Notes: a model not told the origin generated them from the sequence alone. DNA of 64,000 nt from CAZRIE01 sp964600075 (GCA_964600075.1 CAZRIE010000001.1:73010-137009), one strand, 5' to 3'. Counted from the first letter of the stretch, positions 54,649-64,000 are shown. Numbers and translations: made by a program.

Positions 54649-54828
54649 GAGGAAATTTTAGGTTTAATTCAAGTTTATGTTAAAATAAACCTGAGAATTC
54701 ACATAATCCATGCTCTCAAATGTTTCGGATTCTAATAACTTTGAATTCACGAAAACACCCCCTTATGGGCCCTCGAGGGGAGAATGGCTCGGGACAACCT
54801 TAGCATAAAGATATTTCCCCTTTGGATG

Positions 54829-56688
54829 TTAGGGGGCTTGTTGCCAAACATTATCTTCTTGCTTCACATCTGCCATCAATTGTGACGGGTCGATTATAAT
54901 TGCTTTTATACTTTCAAGCGGTTTGTCAATTACAAAATCATAGGTCGGAAACGCCCAGGGCCAATCGTCCAACACCGTTCTTTTGAATTGCGGATATGGG
55001 TTTTCCTTTTCGCCGCGCATCATCCGTAGTGGGGTATAGAACGTTTCTTGAGTTCCATCGGAATAGACCACAAGAATATCTAAGGGCATGGGCATAAGAC
55101 CCTTGCGTTCTAGACTTATTTTTGTGTTGCCGCTATCCACCACAACTTCTTTAATTCCGTAATCGATAGTGTTGGTGGTCTGCGCCCAATCCATTAGGTA
55201 CCAATCGAGCTCCATTCCCGAAATTTTTTCAGCGGTTCTTTTGATGTCGTTGGGTACGGGATGTTTGAACTTGAAATCTTCGTAATATTTTCTAATGGTC
55301 TCCATCAGCTTATCTTGACCGATAATATAGCCCAATTGTGATAAAAAAACGGAACCTTTACTATAAGCTGAACTACCATACGCATAATTGTAACTGTAAC
55401 GGTCGGCATGCGTGGTCTGGGGTTGTTCATATCCTGAATTGGCGAGGCCGTAATAACTTTTATAAATTGATTCGAACGGATTTTCTTTGTTTTGGTCTCT
55501 GATTTCATTACTACAAAGAGCCGAAATAAAAGAAGTAAATCCTTCATCCATCCATTCATGTTTTAATTCATTGGTAGCCAGTATATGTTGGAACCAAGAA
55601 TGGGCGAGCTCATGAATCATGGTCCCGATAACACTACCCGGTTTATCCCCACCGGTAATGAGTGTTGCCATGGCATATTCCATACCGCCATCACCGCCTT
55701 GTATCACAGAATATTGGTCATAAGGGTACTCACCTATATTCTTGTTGAAAAAAAGCATCGCCTTTTCGGTTAAAGGTTGCACAGCTTTCCAAGTATCGGC
55801 ATATTTTTCATCGTTTTTGTATAAGAAATGAAGTGTAGGGCCGTCTTCCATTTGAAGAGAATCATGCACATATTGCGGGTCTGCCGCCCACATAAAGTCA
55901 TGAACCATTGGGGCTTTGAAATGCCAAGTTAGGGTCTTTCCCCTTTGTTTTTTTATTTTGGAGCCAGGCGCTTCGTAGCCGTGGCCAATTTCCTGTGGAT
56001 TTTGCAGATAGCCGCTTCCACCTACTATATAATTTTTGTCTATTGTTAGCTTTACATCGAAATCGCCCCAAACCCCCTGAAACTCTCTGGCGATATATGG
56101 GTCTGCATGCCAGCCTTCAAAATCGTATTCGGCCAACTTCGGATACCATTGGCTCATTGATAATGCCACTCCATCGGCACTGTTTCGGCCAGAACGACGG
56201 ATTTGCAGGGGCACCTGTCCTTTAAACTCCATTTCGAAAGTAGTTCTTCCACCTGAAGGAATGGGTTTTGACAATTCGACGACCAAAACGGTGCCTTCCT
56301 CTATATAATTTACCTTGACACCGTCTTGTTTCAGGGAAGTGGGGTGCAAATAGCCCATTTCCTCTTCGGACAAAACGGCGATTCTACTTGTTTTTTGTTC
56401 GCTCATCATACGCCCATCGGGATCAGCAATACTCTGTAAGCGCATATCCATTTCACTACCGGGCTGAAAGGCGTTAAAGTAGAGATGGTAATACACACGG
56501 GTCAATGCATCGGGTGAATTGTTGGTATAAACCAGTTTCTGGGTACCGGTGTACTGATAGTCTTCGACATTCATATCGACTTCCATAGTATAGTCGACAT
56601 GCTGTTGCCAATAAGACCCATTTTGAGCAATCACAACTTGTGAAAGAAACAAGAAAACTAATGAAACCCCATTAAAAAAATACCGCAT
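54829..56688 (-). CDS. M1 family metallopeptidase, exported
   Basis: A 619-residue secreted aminopeptidase-like enzyme. Signal peptide 1-21 (...FLSQVVIAQ). N-terminal beta domain with YQYTGTQKLVYTNNSPDAL. Catalytic domain with the zinc motif IHELAHSWFQH (HExxH) and the third ligand in WMDEGFTSF, 18 residues on. GGMEYAMATLI stands in for the GxMEN exopeptidase motif of the family. The thermolysin-like and C-terminal regions are complete. It probably degrades peptides in the periplasm or at the surface. It is preceded by the S8 protease gene (6-bp gap), so they are co-transcribed. Confidence 0.93.
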   Translation of the reverse strand: MRYFFNGVSLVFLFLSQVVIAQNGSYWQQHVDYTMEVDMNVEDYQYTGTQKLVYTNNSPDALTRVYYHLYFNAFQPGSEMDMRLQSIADPDGRMMSEQKTSRIAVLSEEEMGYLHPTSLKQDGVKVNYIEEGTVLVVELSKPIPSGGRTTFEMEFKGQVPLQIRRSGRNSADGVALSMSQWYPKLAEYDFEGWHADPYIAREFQGVWGDFDVKLTIDKNYIVGGSGYLQNPQEIGHGYEAPGSKIKKQRGKTLTWHFKAPMVHDFMWAADPQYVHDSLQMEDGPTLHFLYKNDEKYADTWKAVQPLTEKAMLFFNKNIGEYPYDQYSVIQGGDGGMEYAMATLITGGDKPGSVIGTMIHELAHSWFQHILATNELKHEWMDEGFTSFISALCSNEIRDQNKENPFESIYKSYYGLANSGYEQPQTTHADRYSYNYAYGSSAYSKGSVFLSQLGYIIGQDKLMETIRKYYEDFKFKHPVPNDIKRTAEKISGMELDWYLMDWAQTTNTIDYGIKEVVVDSGNTKISLERKGLMPMPLDILVVYSDGTQETFYTPLRMMRGEKENPYPQFKRTVLDDWPWAFPTYDFVIDKPLESIKAIIIDPSQLMADVKQEDNVWQQAP

Positions 56689-56694
56689 AGTATA

Positions 56695-58326
56695 TTATAG
56701 TTTAATTTCCCCTGAGGATACATTATCTGCCATAATTAAGGCATTGTAGGCATTTACAATTTTCCCAGAAGTCGAGATTTTATCCAATGTCGCGGTCTTT
56801 TCAGTATCGCCTCCTAAAATAACCTTTGTTCTTGGCGCTAGACCTGATTCCATTATAATTTGCTTCACCTGAGAAGCTGTCAATTTTGGATAATGCGATC
56901 GAATTAACGCTGCAACACCTGCAACTGCTGGTGCCGCCATTGATGTACCGCCCTGATAATCGTACTCGTTTCCGGGCATTGAAGAATAGATACCGTCGCC
57001 TGGAGCGAAAACGTCTACGTTGATATCTCCATAGTTGGAAAACACGGCAACCATTTCAGAGCCGTACTTCGATGCTAAAGCACCTACCGTTATAACGTTA
57101 TTGGCAATTTCCGGGCCATTGTCAATCTGATCGTTCGGGAAGTTCGGATTGGAAGGGTCGTCTAGGTTTGCACCGTCGTTACCCGCTGCATGTACGAACA
57201 GCACATCTTTTTCAGCGGCATATTTCAAGGCATCATACACCCATTGGGCATTTGGAGAAAAGCCCTTCCCAAAACTGCCGTTAATTACTTTTGCTCCGTT
57301 GTCGACGGCATAACGAATACCTAAAGCGATGTCTTTGTCATATTCATCTCCGTTGGGCACCCCACGAATACTCATGATTTCAACATTATCAGCCACGCCG
57401 TTCGCACCTTTGCCGTTGTTTCTTTCTGCCGCTATGATACCGGCTACGTGGGTACCGTGGCTTTCGTCTTCCGAGCGACTCTGCGGACTTCCGTTACCGT
57501 ATCCAAGGTCTTTTATATCATACGGGTCGTCACCGACTACTTTGCGACCATCGAAATCGACGTTGTAGTTGTAATTTATTTGATCCGAAAAATGGTTGAC
57601 TCCACTTTCGATCGACTCTAAAACCTTGGAGATACTATCTTCATACGTGAACATCTGTGTCAAAACACCAACGTTTTGCTGCATGGCCTCATCCGTTGGT
57701 TTCATACCGGCAAGATCTTTTTTAGTGTAGGAATCTTTTCCCAGTTCCTTTTTTACCGCGGCATCTGCACTTTTAACAGTCTGAAATATCTGTTCATATT
57801 GTTGTTTCTGTTTTAAGGCTTTGGCGTATTCGCTTTCTACTTTAGATTTCGCTTTGTCCTGTAAGGCCACATCGCCCAATTTTAATTTTACGATACGTGT
57901 GGCTTCTAACTGTTCGTTATACGATTCGCCCAAAAAATTATAACCGTGAACATCATCGATATAGCCGTTGTTGTCATTATCTTTTCCATCTCCGGCCTTT
58001 TCTCCTTTGTTCGTCCAAAGAACATTGTCAAGGTCTTCATGTTTCAGATCGATTCCTGAGTCAAGAACGGCAACAATGACCTTTTTTCCTTTTTTGTTTT
58101 TAATGATTTCAGCGTAGGCCTTATCGATGCTCATACCAGGAATGGTATCGGCTACTAGGTCTAAATGCCCCCAATTTTTTTTCTCGGTATCGGTAAGGTC
58201 CGATATTTTTAAAGGTGTAGTATCAATGTTCTCGATAGGGGTAGATACCAACGCCGTCGCCCCACAACCCATAAGCAAAAGGGTGGTTAAAAATCCGTAA
58301 ACGGATTTTGAAAAAAATCGTGTCAT
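56695..58326 (-). CDS. S8 family serine peptidase (subtilisin-like), exported
   Basis: A 543-residue exported protease with a lipoprotein-like signal (LLMGC near residue 21). The catalytic triad is visible: Asp in VIVAVLDSGIDLKHEDLDN (about 89), His in DESHGTHVAGIIAAERN (about 292) and Ser in GGTSMAAPAVAGVAALI (about 460). A ~130-residue coiled insertion (about 130-260, with KQKQQYEQIF) separates Asp from His, longer than in plain subtilisins. A DNDNNGYIDD calcium-loop-like stretch lies at about 117-126. It should act in the envelope. It is upstream of the M1 gene. Confidence 0.93.
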   Translation of the reverse strand: MTRFFSKSVYGFLTTLLLMGCGATALVSTPIENIDTTPLKISDLTDTEKKNWGHLDLVADTIPGMSIDKAYAEIIKNKKGKKVIVAVLDSGIDLKHEDLDNVLWTNKGEKAGDGKDNDNNGYIDDVHGYNFLGESYNEQLEATRIVKLKLGDVALQDKAKSKVESEYAKALKQKQQYEQIFQTVKSADAAVKKELGKDSYTKKDLAGMKPTDEAMQQNVGVLTQMFTYEDSISKVLESIESGVNHFSDQINYNYNVDFDGRKVVGDDPYDIKDLGYGNGSPQSRSEDESHGTHVAGIIAAERNNGKGANGVADNVEIMSIRGVPNGDEYDKDIALGIRYAVDNGAKVINGSFGKGFSPNAQWVYDALKYAAEKDVLFVHAAGNDGANLDDPSNPNFPNDQIDNGPEIANNVITVGALASKYGSEMVAVFSNYGDINVDVFAPGDGIYSSMPGNEYDYQGGTSMAAPAVAGVAALIRSHYPKLTASQVKQIIMESGLAPRTKVILGGDTEKTATLDKISTSGKIVNAYNALIMADNVSSGEIKL

Positions 58327-58341
58327 AAAGTCAATTTGAGA

Positions 58342-59247
58342 TTAGTGTATGTGTGCGTAAAAAGCACCAGTATGTAGTGCGGAAAAAGTTTCAAAGCATC
58401 CCCTATCCGCCATCGTCACGAAGCATGTTTTGCCATTTTCGCCTCCAAAGGTAATATTTGAGGGCTTTTCCCCCTTCAATTGTACCTCTTTTATGATTTT
58501 TTTATCGTGTGATACGATAACTACCGTTCCCTTGTCGTAACGGGTTATGTATAAATTTCCTTCCGAATCACAGCGCATACCGTCCATCCCGAAATCTTCA
58601 AACACCATAAATTTTGATTTATTTGATAGGCTCCCATCGGCATTGATGTCGTATTGCCAAACATTGCGTTGTATAGATTCGTTGACATATAGCTTTTTAC
58701 CATCGGGGCTTACTTCAATACCGTTGGCCGTTCCCATGTTATCTTCCAGAAGAATGATTTTCTGAAATGCATTTACCATCCAAATACGACCTGTGCTTTC
58801 TGCCCAATTGGGGTCGCTCAGGTAAATCGTACCATTGGGAGCTATCGCCAAGTCGTTCGGTTGGCTCATTTCGGGATTATGTGCCCAAACAATAGGTTCT
58901 GAAGTTCCTTTTTTGACCTGGAATACATTATGCCCTACGTAATCGGCAATATACATGTTCCCTTCTTGATCAAAGCGGATGCCATTACCCACGCTTTCGC
59001 CGGGAAGGGTAAGAAAAGTGGATGCTTCACCATTTTCGTATACGATTCCGACAGTACCTTGTTCTTTAAAATTTACGGCGTATAGACGGCCTTCCGAATC
59101 AACGGCCGGGCCTTCTATACCTTTGGTAAATGACCATTCAGAAGTGAAATCAGAACTTTGCGGCTGTTGCGCCTTACAGCAAGACAATAGGGACCCGATT
59201 ATAATACTTATAAATATTTTTCTGATTCGATTAGTTGAAGAGCTCAT
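58342..59247 (-). CDS. SMP-30/NHL-like propeller lipoprotein
   Basis: A 301-residue exported propeller with signal MSSSTNRIRKIFISIIIGSLLSC (lipobox). Its blades are EWSFTKGIEGPAVDSEGRLYAVN, GNGIRFDQEGNMYIADYVGH, QPNDLAIAPNGTIYLSDPNW, TANGIEVSPDGKKLYVNES and GMRCDSEGNLYITRY. The Asn/Asp metal ligands of SMP-30 lactonases are present. The reaction is unassigned. It overlaps the 3' end of the upstream MBL gene by 17 bp and precedes the S8 gene by 15 bp. A second SMP-30 homologue lies at 48964. Confidence 0.88.
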   Translation of the reverse strand: MSSSTNRIRKIFISIIIGSLLSCCKAQQPQSSDFTSEWSFTKGIEGPAVDSEGRLYAVNFKEQGTVGIVYENGEASTFLTLPGESVGNGIRFDQEGNMYIADYVGHNVFQVKKGTSEPIVWAHNPEMSQPNDLAIAPNGTIYLSDPNWAESTGRIWMVNAFQKIILLEDNMGTANGIEVSPDGKKLYVNESIQRNVWQYDINADGSLSNKSKFMVFEDFGMDGMRCDSEGNLYITRYDKGTVVIVSHDKKIIKEVQLKGEKPSNITFGGENGKTCFVTMADRGCFETFSALHTGAFYAHIH

Positions 59248-60109
59248 TAAAGGCGAAGGTTTTATTTAGGCGTATTCCCTTTTCGGTCAGCTGCAAGGTA
59301 CAAATTTCATTGTGGGCATCGTGTTCGAAAAAAAGGAAGTAATCTTCCGATACCGCCTTATTCAAAAACATCTCTTTCTCCGCAAGGGTCAACAATGGTC
59401 GGGTATCATGGCCGATTATATAGGGTAGGGGTATATGGCCGACGGTAGGAATCAAATCGGCAATAAAGATGAGCTTTTTACCCTTATAGTTAATATGGGG
59501 CAACATCTGTTTATCCGTATGGCCGTCAACAAAAAGAATTCCAAAGCCCAATTCCGAATTTTCTTGAAATGTTTTTGCTCCCTCTCCACTGCCCGGGAGG
59601 GCGATAAACTTTAATTGCCCACTTTCTTGCATAGGCATAAGGTTTTCTTTTAAAAATGAGGCTTTTTCACGTGCATTGGGCTCTGTGGCCCATTTCCAAT
59701 GCGCTTCGTTCGTCCAAAATGTAGCATTTCTAAAAGCGGGCTCGAAGCCCGTTCGGTCTTTGTTCCATTGAATGCTTCCACCGCAATGGTCAAAATGTAA
59801 ATGGGTCATAAAGACATCGGTGATATCATCTCTATGGAAACCATAGTTTGCCAACGAACCATCCAAAGTGTGATCGCCCCATTTATAATAATAGCTAAAA
59901 AACTTATCGGATTGTTTATTGCCCATACCCGTATCTATCAAGATCAGTCGATTACCATCTTCGATAAGAAGGCTACGTGCTGCAATATCGATAAGGTTCT
60001 TTTCGTCTGCCGGGTTGGTCTTTTGCCAGATGGTCTTGGGTACAACGCCGAACATGGCACCACCGTCGAGCTTGAAATTTCCGGTTTCTATGGGGTAGAG
60101 TTTCATCAC
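59231..60109 (-). CDS. MBL fold metallo-hydrolase
   Basis: A 292-residue metallo-beta-lactamase fold hydrolase. It has the zinc motif VFMTHLHFDHCGGS (HxHxDH), then GHTDKQMLPHI (His), LIFIADLIPT (Asp) and GHDTRP. The N-terminal FKLDGGAMFGVVPKTIW and LIDTGMGNKQ are typical of the quorum-quenching/AttM-like and N-acyl homoserine lactonase-related subgroup common in Bacteroidota; the substrate is not predictable. Two ATGs lie next to each other (60109 and 60106). It is the first gene of the block running to 54829. Confidence 0.9.
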   Translation of the reverse strand: MMKLYPIETGNFKLDGGAMFGVVPKTIWQKTNPADEKNLIDIAARSLLIEDGNRLILIDTGMGNKQSDKFFSYYYKWGDHTLDGSLANYGFHRDDITDVFMTHLHFDHCGGSIQWNKDRTGFEPAFRNATFWTNEAHWKWATEPNAREKASFLKENLMPMQESGQLKFIALPGSGEGAKTFQENSELGFGILFVDGHTDKQMLPHINYKGKKLIFIADLIPTVGHIPLPYIIGHDTRPLLTLAEKEMFLNKAVSEDYFLFFEHDAHNEICTLQLTEKGIRLNKTFAFNELFN

Positions 60110-60438
60110 TCAAAAATACTAAAATGATGTTGTTTAAATTAAATGAAAAATGAATTATTATAATTTTAACCAAAAAAAATAAATAGGCAAGATGAAGAAA
60201 ATATCGTCTCTTTTGTGCATTAGTTACAGCTTTTTTCTAAAACGCCAAGAGTTCAATACCCAAGAGACAAACAAACTATATAGTTTTAGGATTAGCTCAG
60301 AAAAGCACGATTTAGCGAATTTGGAATACCAAACTGACTTTGACTCGATTTTTTGAAATCCTTTTATTCTATGCTTTAGAGTTAAAATAGGTTATTGTAT
60401 GAAAAAGCCTATTTTTATCCCCCAACCAAAATCAAGAT
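60110..60438. other. divergent intergenic region (MBL / APC)
   Basis: A 330-bp AT-rich region between divergent genes. A TATTTTTG on the minus strand (60112-60119) lies almost at the MBL start codon and may be a -7 box of a near-leaderless transcript, but the -33 element is weak. A 54-codon open frame (60192-60356) is the only coding candidate. Confidence 0.4.
60192..60356 (+). CDS. possible small protein (54 residues), doubtful
   Basis: An ATG frame gives MKKISSLLCISYSFFLKRQE and a polar tail ending ...DSIF. The first 17 residues look like a short signal/anchor. No family is recognised and no clear ribosome site is visible (Bacteroidota rarely need one). It lies in a divergent intergenic region and could be a chance frame in AT-rich DNA. 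Confidence 0.22.
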   Translation: MKKISSLLCISYSFFLKRQEFNTQETNKLYSFRISSEKHDLANLEYQTDFDSIF

Positions 60439-62643
60439 TTGAAAAAACTAGAACGCAGCCTTTCTCTTACCTCTGTTATTGCCATTAGTATTGGGGGAAT
60501 GTTGGGTAGCGGTATTTTTGTGCTTCCGGGTCTTGCTGCGGCAAAAACAGGCTCTTCAGTCTGGCTGGCGTACCTTCTTGCGGCAGTTTGCATTTTGCCC
60601 GCGGCACTTTCCAAATCTGAATTGGCTACTGCAATGCCTTCATCAGGAGGTACTTACGTTTACATAGAACGGGCTTTTGGACCACTTTTAGGAACTATTG
60701 CCGGCATAGGTCTTTGGTTGTCCCTGCTTTTTAAAAGTGCTTTTGCCTTGGTAGGTTTTGGTGCGTATCTGGCCATATTGGTCAATATCGAATCAGGCTT
60801 AACCAAATACATCGCACTCATTTTTTTGGTGGTTATTCTGTTCCTCAACATTATGGGAGTAAAAAAGGTGGGGAAAGTTCAAATTGTCATTGTTTCTATT
60901 AGTCTCGTGACGTTAGCAATGATTTTGATTTTCGGATTACCTAGAACATCACCCGAACTTCTAGAGCCTTTTTTGTTGGAAGGTAAAATGGGACTGTTTT
61001 CTACAGTTGCCTTCGTCTACATTTCGTATGCCGGGGTAACCAAAGTTGCCGCGATAGCTGGAGAAATTAAAAACCCAAGTAAGAATTTACCACGTGCAAT
61101 GATTCTTTCATTGTTTATAATGACATTCATTTACGTTTTTGTGGCTTTTGTTCTTGTAGGAAATATTCCTTTGGAATATTTGGGAACCGATATCAAACCA
61201 ATTTATACGGTAGCGAATCTTTTGGGTGGAAGCTATATTGGCTATATCGCTGCATTTATTGGAATCATAACCTTGATATCAATGGCAAATTCAGGGGTAT
61301 TGGCGGCATCACGTTTTCCGTTTGCAATGGCTATCGATCAATTGCTGCCAAATTTCATGGCAAAAATTCATTCGAAGTATTTAACTCCGGTAGTGACGAT
61401 TATAATGACTTGCGTTGTTATGGCCTTGGTAATTCTTTTTCTTGATGTGGAAAAAATTGCCAAACTGGCTAGCGCGTTTATGGTCATGATGTTCATTTTG
61501 GTCAATGCTTGTGTTATTGTATTACGAGAGACATCTGCGCAATGGTATAACCCACCATATCGCTCACCACTATACCCTTTTGTTCAACTTTTTGGGATAG
61601 GAACAGGAATTGCCCTTTTGGTATTTTTGGGCCTCGGCCCACTAATAGCGATCATTGGCATCTTTGTTTTGGGCTTTCTCATTTATTTTAAGTTCGGAAA
61701 AAATGCCACCCGAACGGGAATCCTTAGAAAATATGGCCATCGCCCTGCACTCTACCTTTTTTACAAGAGAAAGCAACGCAAGCAGTTTGCATATAGAAAA
61801 AACCAGCCTATTGCCGAACAAAATCTGGATGGCCAGTTGGTCTCCGATGCAGGAGTTGTGGTACCTCTTTTGGGGAATGAAAAGTCGGCTGAAATGCTGG
61901 TAGAGATTGCTGCCGCTATCAATAGGCGTGATAAAATTCAGGCTGTCAATATTACCGAGGTGCCAAACCAGACTTTTTTAGATGCTTTTGAGAAAAAGGA
62001 AGACCCTCAGGTAACTTCTTTGGATAGACGTATCGCTAGTCTGGCTGTTTCAAAGAATATTTCGATTGATTTTGAAGCGGTGGTCACCCATGAAATATCC
62101 GATACGATTCATGAACTTAGTGACCAGACACATTGTGATTGGCTTGTGATGGGTTGGAACGGAAGAGCACATAGCGGTATTTTGGTTAGCAATCCTGTTG
62201 GTTGGTTGCTCACGCATATCAATTCCGATTTCGCCCTGTTTAAGGATAATGGAGTTCGGTATATCAGCAAGGTAGTATTAGCATTACGACCTGGAAGAAA
62301 AGATAAGAACTTCATTGCGATTGCAGACAGAATTTGCCAGTTCTATGAAGCTTCCCTGACTTTGTTGCATGTTGTTCCTGAAAACACATCTGGCGACACC
62401 ATTATTGAGATGGAGCGAAAATCACAAACTTTATTGGATAAAGCGGAAACGCAAAGCATGGTTTTTGTACAAAAAAGTGATGATTCCTTAGCCGCCATAT
62501 CCAAAGCATCGGCAAGCTTTGATCTACTTATTTTAGGAACTCCTCAAAAGGATAATTGGATTAGTGTGCTTTTCGGTACAGGTAAGGATAAGTTTACCGA
62601 AAAATCTGCTTGTTCCGTACTAAGATTGACAATGCGAGATTAG
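60439..62643 (+). CDS. APC family amino acid permease with C-terminal universal stress (Usp) domains
   Basis: A 734-residue inner-membrane transporter. The N-terminal ~430 residues form a 12-TM APC fold: VIAISIGGMLGSGIFVLPGL (TM1 with the G-S-G-I-F substrate motif), PSSGGTYVYIERAFGP, and FVYISYAGVTKVAAIAGEIKNP. After a basic linker (about 440-460), two Usp-like modules follow (about 468-590 and 610-734; DWLVMGWNGRAHSG and FDLLILGTPQKDNW). The start is TTG at 60439 because the conserved N-terminus begins there. The substrate is unknown; Usp tails may bind nucleotides and regulate transport. Confidence 0.9.
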   Translation: MKKLERSLSLTSVIAISIGGMLGSGIFVLPGLAAAKTGSSVWLAYLLAAVCILPAALSKSELATAMPSSGGTYVYIERAFGPLLGTIAGIGLWLSLLFKSAFALVGFGAYLAILVNIESGLTKYIALIFLVVILFLNIMGVKKVGKVQIVIVSISLVTLAMILIFGLPRTSPELLEPFLLEGKMGLFSTVAFVYISYAGVTKVAAIAGEIKNPSKNLPRAMILSLFIMTFIYVFVAFVLVGNIPLEYLGTDIKPIYTVANLLGGSYIGYIAAFIGIITLISMANSGVLAASRFPFAMAIDQLLPNFMAKIHSKYLTPVVTIIMTCVVMALVILFLDVEKIAKLASAFMVMMFILVNACVIVLRETSAQWYNPPYRSPLYPFVQLFGIGTGIALLVFLGLGPLIAIIGIFVLGFLIYFKFGKNATRTGILRKYGHRPALYLFYKRKQRKQFAYRKNQPIAEQNLDGQLVSDAGVVVPLLGNEKSAEMLVEIAAAINRRDKIQAVNITEVPNQTFLDAFEKKEDPQVTSLDRRIASLAVSKNISIDFEAVVTHEISDTIHELSDQTHCDWLVMGWNGRAHSGILVSNPVGWLLTHINSDFALFKDNGVRYISKVVLALRPGRKDKNFIAIADRICQFYEASLTLLHVVPENTSGDTIIEMERKSQTLLDKAETQSMVFVQKSDDSLAAISKASASFDLLILGTPQKDNWISVLFGTGKDKFTEKSACSVLRLTMRD

Positions 62644-62748
62644 TATTCTTCCAAGTCACTTTCGAAAGGGAATGAACTTTTTGTAAATCATTATCTTCAT
62701 AAAAATATCTCCTTCGAAATTCACTATTTTTACTAAAATGTAACGTTA

Positions 62749-64000
62749 ATGCTAGAACTGGCCGGAATTATCATTTTAGGAATTATAGCGCAATGGGTCG
62801 CTTGGCGCCTCAAATTGCCCGCAATACTTCCACTGATTCTGATCGGACTGTTGGTCGGCCCTATCGCTACGCTCTATACTAAGGATGGCGCAAAACTTAT
62901 CGAACCGATTTGGAACGGAACCAAGGGCTTGTTTCCCGGGGAAGGCCTCTATTATTTTGTGTCCTTGGCCATTAGCATTATTCTTTTTGAAGGAGGATTG
63001 ACCCTAAAACGCTCCGAAATACGAAATGTAGGTCCTGTAATCACCAAGTTGATAACTTTAGGAAGTTTGGTCACTTTTTTTGCCGCAGGAATAGCAGCAC
63101 ATTTTATTTTCGGACTGAGTTGGCAGATATCCTTTTTATTTTCGGCACTGATAATCGTGACAGGTCCTACGGTAATCACGCCTATTTTGCGTAACATTCC
63201 CCTAAAGAAAGACGTTTCTACCGTACTGAAATGGGAGGGCATACTTATCGACCCCATTGGTGCGTTGGTAGCAGTATTGGTTTTCGAGTTTATCAGTGTT
63301 GGAGAAGGACAGGCCTACACGTTAACGGCACTTATTGAGTTCGGTAAAATATTATTGTTCGGATTCACTTTCGGATTCACCTTTGCGCACGGGTTGATTT
63401 TTGCTATTAAAAAGAATTTCATCCCCCATTATCTGCTGAACGTGGTTTCATTGTCGGTAGTACTTTTAGTTTTTGTCGAGTCGGATATTTTTGCACACGA
63501 GTCTGGTCTATTGGCCGTAGTAGTTATGGGTATGGTTATGGGAAATTCTGATTTGCCAAATATCAAGGAGCTTTTATATTTCAAGGAATCTTTGAGCGTG
63601 CTACTTATATCGATACTTTTTATATTGCTTGCGGCGAATATTAATATGGCCGACCTCGAACTAATTTATAACTGGAAGACGGCAGTATTATTTGCGATTA
63701 TCGTTTTTGTTATTCGCCCAATGGGTGTCTTTATGAGCACCGCCGGTTCAAATCTAAAACTTAATGAAAAACTCTTTATCGGTTGGGTTGGCCCAAGGGG
63801 TATCGTCGCCGCCGGTATAGCCTCGCTCTTTGGATCAAAACTATTGTCCAAAGGTGTTTCAGGTGCAGAATACATCACACCACTTGTTTTTATGATTGTA
63901 CTAGGCACGGTGTTGCTTAATGCCACCACGGCTAGGCTTTTTGCCAAAATTGTCGGTGTATTCTTGAAAAAATCAGAAGGCATCGTGATTATCGGTGCTT
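62749..64000 (+). CDS. cation:proton antiporter (CPA1/NhaP-type), 3' end outside window
   Basis: 417 codons are visible; the frame runs off the window. The ATG at 62749 begins MLELAGIIILGIIAQW. About twelve hydrophobic segments follow, with LKLPAILPLILIGLLVGP, SIILFEGGLTLK, ALIIVTGPTVITPILR, LKWEGILIDPIGALVA (the ion-site acidic pair region) and WVGPRGIVAAGIASLF, all CPA1/NhaP signatures. The last visible residues (EGIVIIGA) look like the start of a TrkA-N Rossmann domain, so the full protein probably has an RCK-type tail. It lies 105 bp after the APC gene. Confidence 0.92.
   Translation, partial: MLELAGIIILGIIAQWVAWRLKLPAILPLILIGLLVGPIATLYTKDGAKLIEPIWNGTKGLFPGEGLYYFVSLAISIILFEGGLTLKRSEIRNVGPVITKLITLGSLVTFFAAGIAAHFIFGLSWQISFLFSALIIVTGPTVITPILRNIPLKKDVSTVLKWEGILIDPIGALVAVLVFEFISVGEGQAYTLTALIEFGKILLFGFTFGFTFAHGLIFAIKKNFIPHYLLNVVSLSVVLLVFVESDIFAHESGLLAVVVMGMVMGNSDLPNIKELLYFKESLSVLLISILFILLAANINMADLELIYNWKTAVLFAIIVFVIRPMGVFMSTAGSNLKLNEKLFIGWVGPRGIVAAGIASLFGSKLLSKGVSGAEYITPLVFMIVLGTVLLNATTARLFAKIVGVFLKKSEGIVIIGA

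Overview
The window comes from the chromosome of a gliding marine-type Flavobacteriaceae (Bacteroidota). The evidence is a four-gene sprC/sprD/sprB/sprF-type gliding-adhesin operon with type IX secretion (T9SS) type B sorting domains, several TAnnTTTG-type Bacteroidota promoter boxes, flavobacterial gene families (SPFH/YtxH cluster, head-GIN protein, Coa1-like protein, S41 peptidase next to rnpA), and about 40% GC. It is draft sequence: one 100-N scaffold gap lies inside the giant adhesin gene.

Layout. 1-3.8 kb: tail of an SPFH/band-7 gene, a three-gene minus-strand envelope/stress cluster (YtxH, holin-like, DUF6327-like), then glnS. 4.0-25.5 kb: the gliding operon, made of a T9SS-sorted Ig-like protein, a PorP/SprF barrel fused to two SPOR-like modules, a 5.4-kilo-residue SprB-type adhesin and an SprF-type barrel. 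The adhesin carries a perfect 1826-bp direct duplication, patches of higher GC and an embedded jelly-roll-like domain. 25.6-33.1 kb: folB, tRNA-Cys, a LysE exporter, a head-GIN protein, RNase R, an AT-rich 660-bp divergent region, rpiB, a zinc-type CDF exporter, a GNAT protein and a small nuclease-like orphan. 33.4-35.7 kb: a decayed accessory patch with an FG-GAP gene fragment, a frameshifted restriction endonuclease and an intact cytosine-5 methyltransferase. 35.8-51.4 kb: an NlpC/P60 lipoprotein and a carbohydrate-use block (Gfo/Idh/MocA, PQQ/cytochrome c dehydrogenase, fructosamine kinase-like, SGNH esterase, PhyH, GH95 fucosidase, DUF5009, DUF1080, VOC, SDR, SMP-30, propeller lipoprotein). 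There is no SusC/SusD pair in view. 51.4-60.1 kb: a minus-strand housekeeping/secreted-protease block (frameshifted Coa1, S41, an unusual DUF559-RnpA fusion, M1, S8, SMP-30-like, MBL). 60.4-64 kb: an APC transporter with a Usp tail and the start of a cation/proton antiporter.

How the parts work together. The gliding operon would make a mobile surface adhesin, its dedicated outer-membrane partners and a periplasmic tether. The carbohydrate block looks like liberation of terminal fucose-type sugars, de-esterification, and oxidation by dehydrogenase and lactonase; this is inference. The most unusual items are the in-frame DUF559-RnpA fusion flanked by C/G-run hairpins, the mosaic and duplicated interior of the adhesin gene, and the methyltransferase left beside a broken endonuclease.
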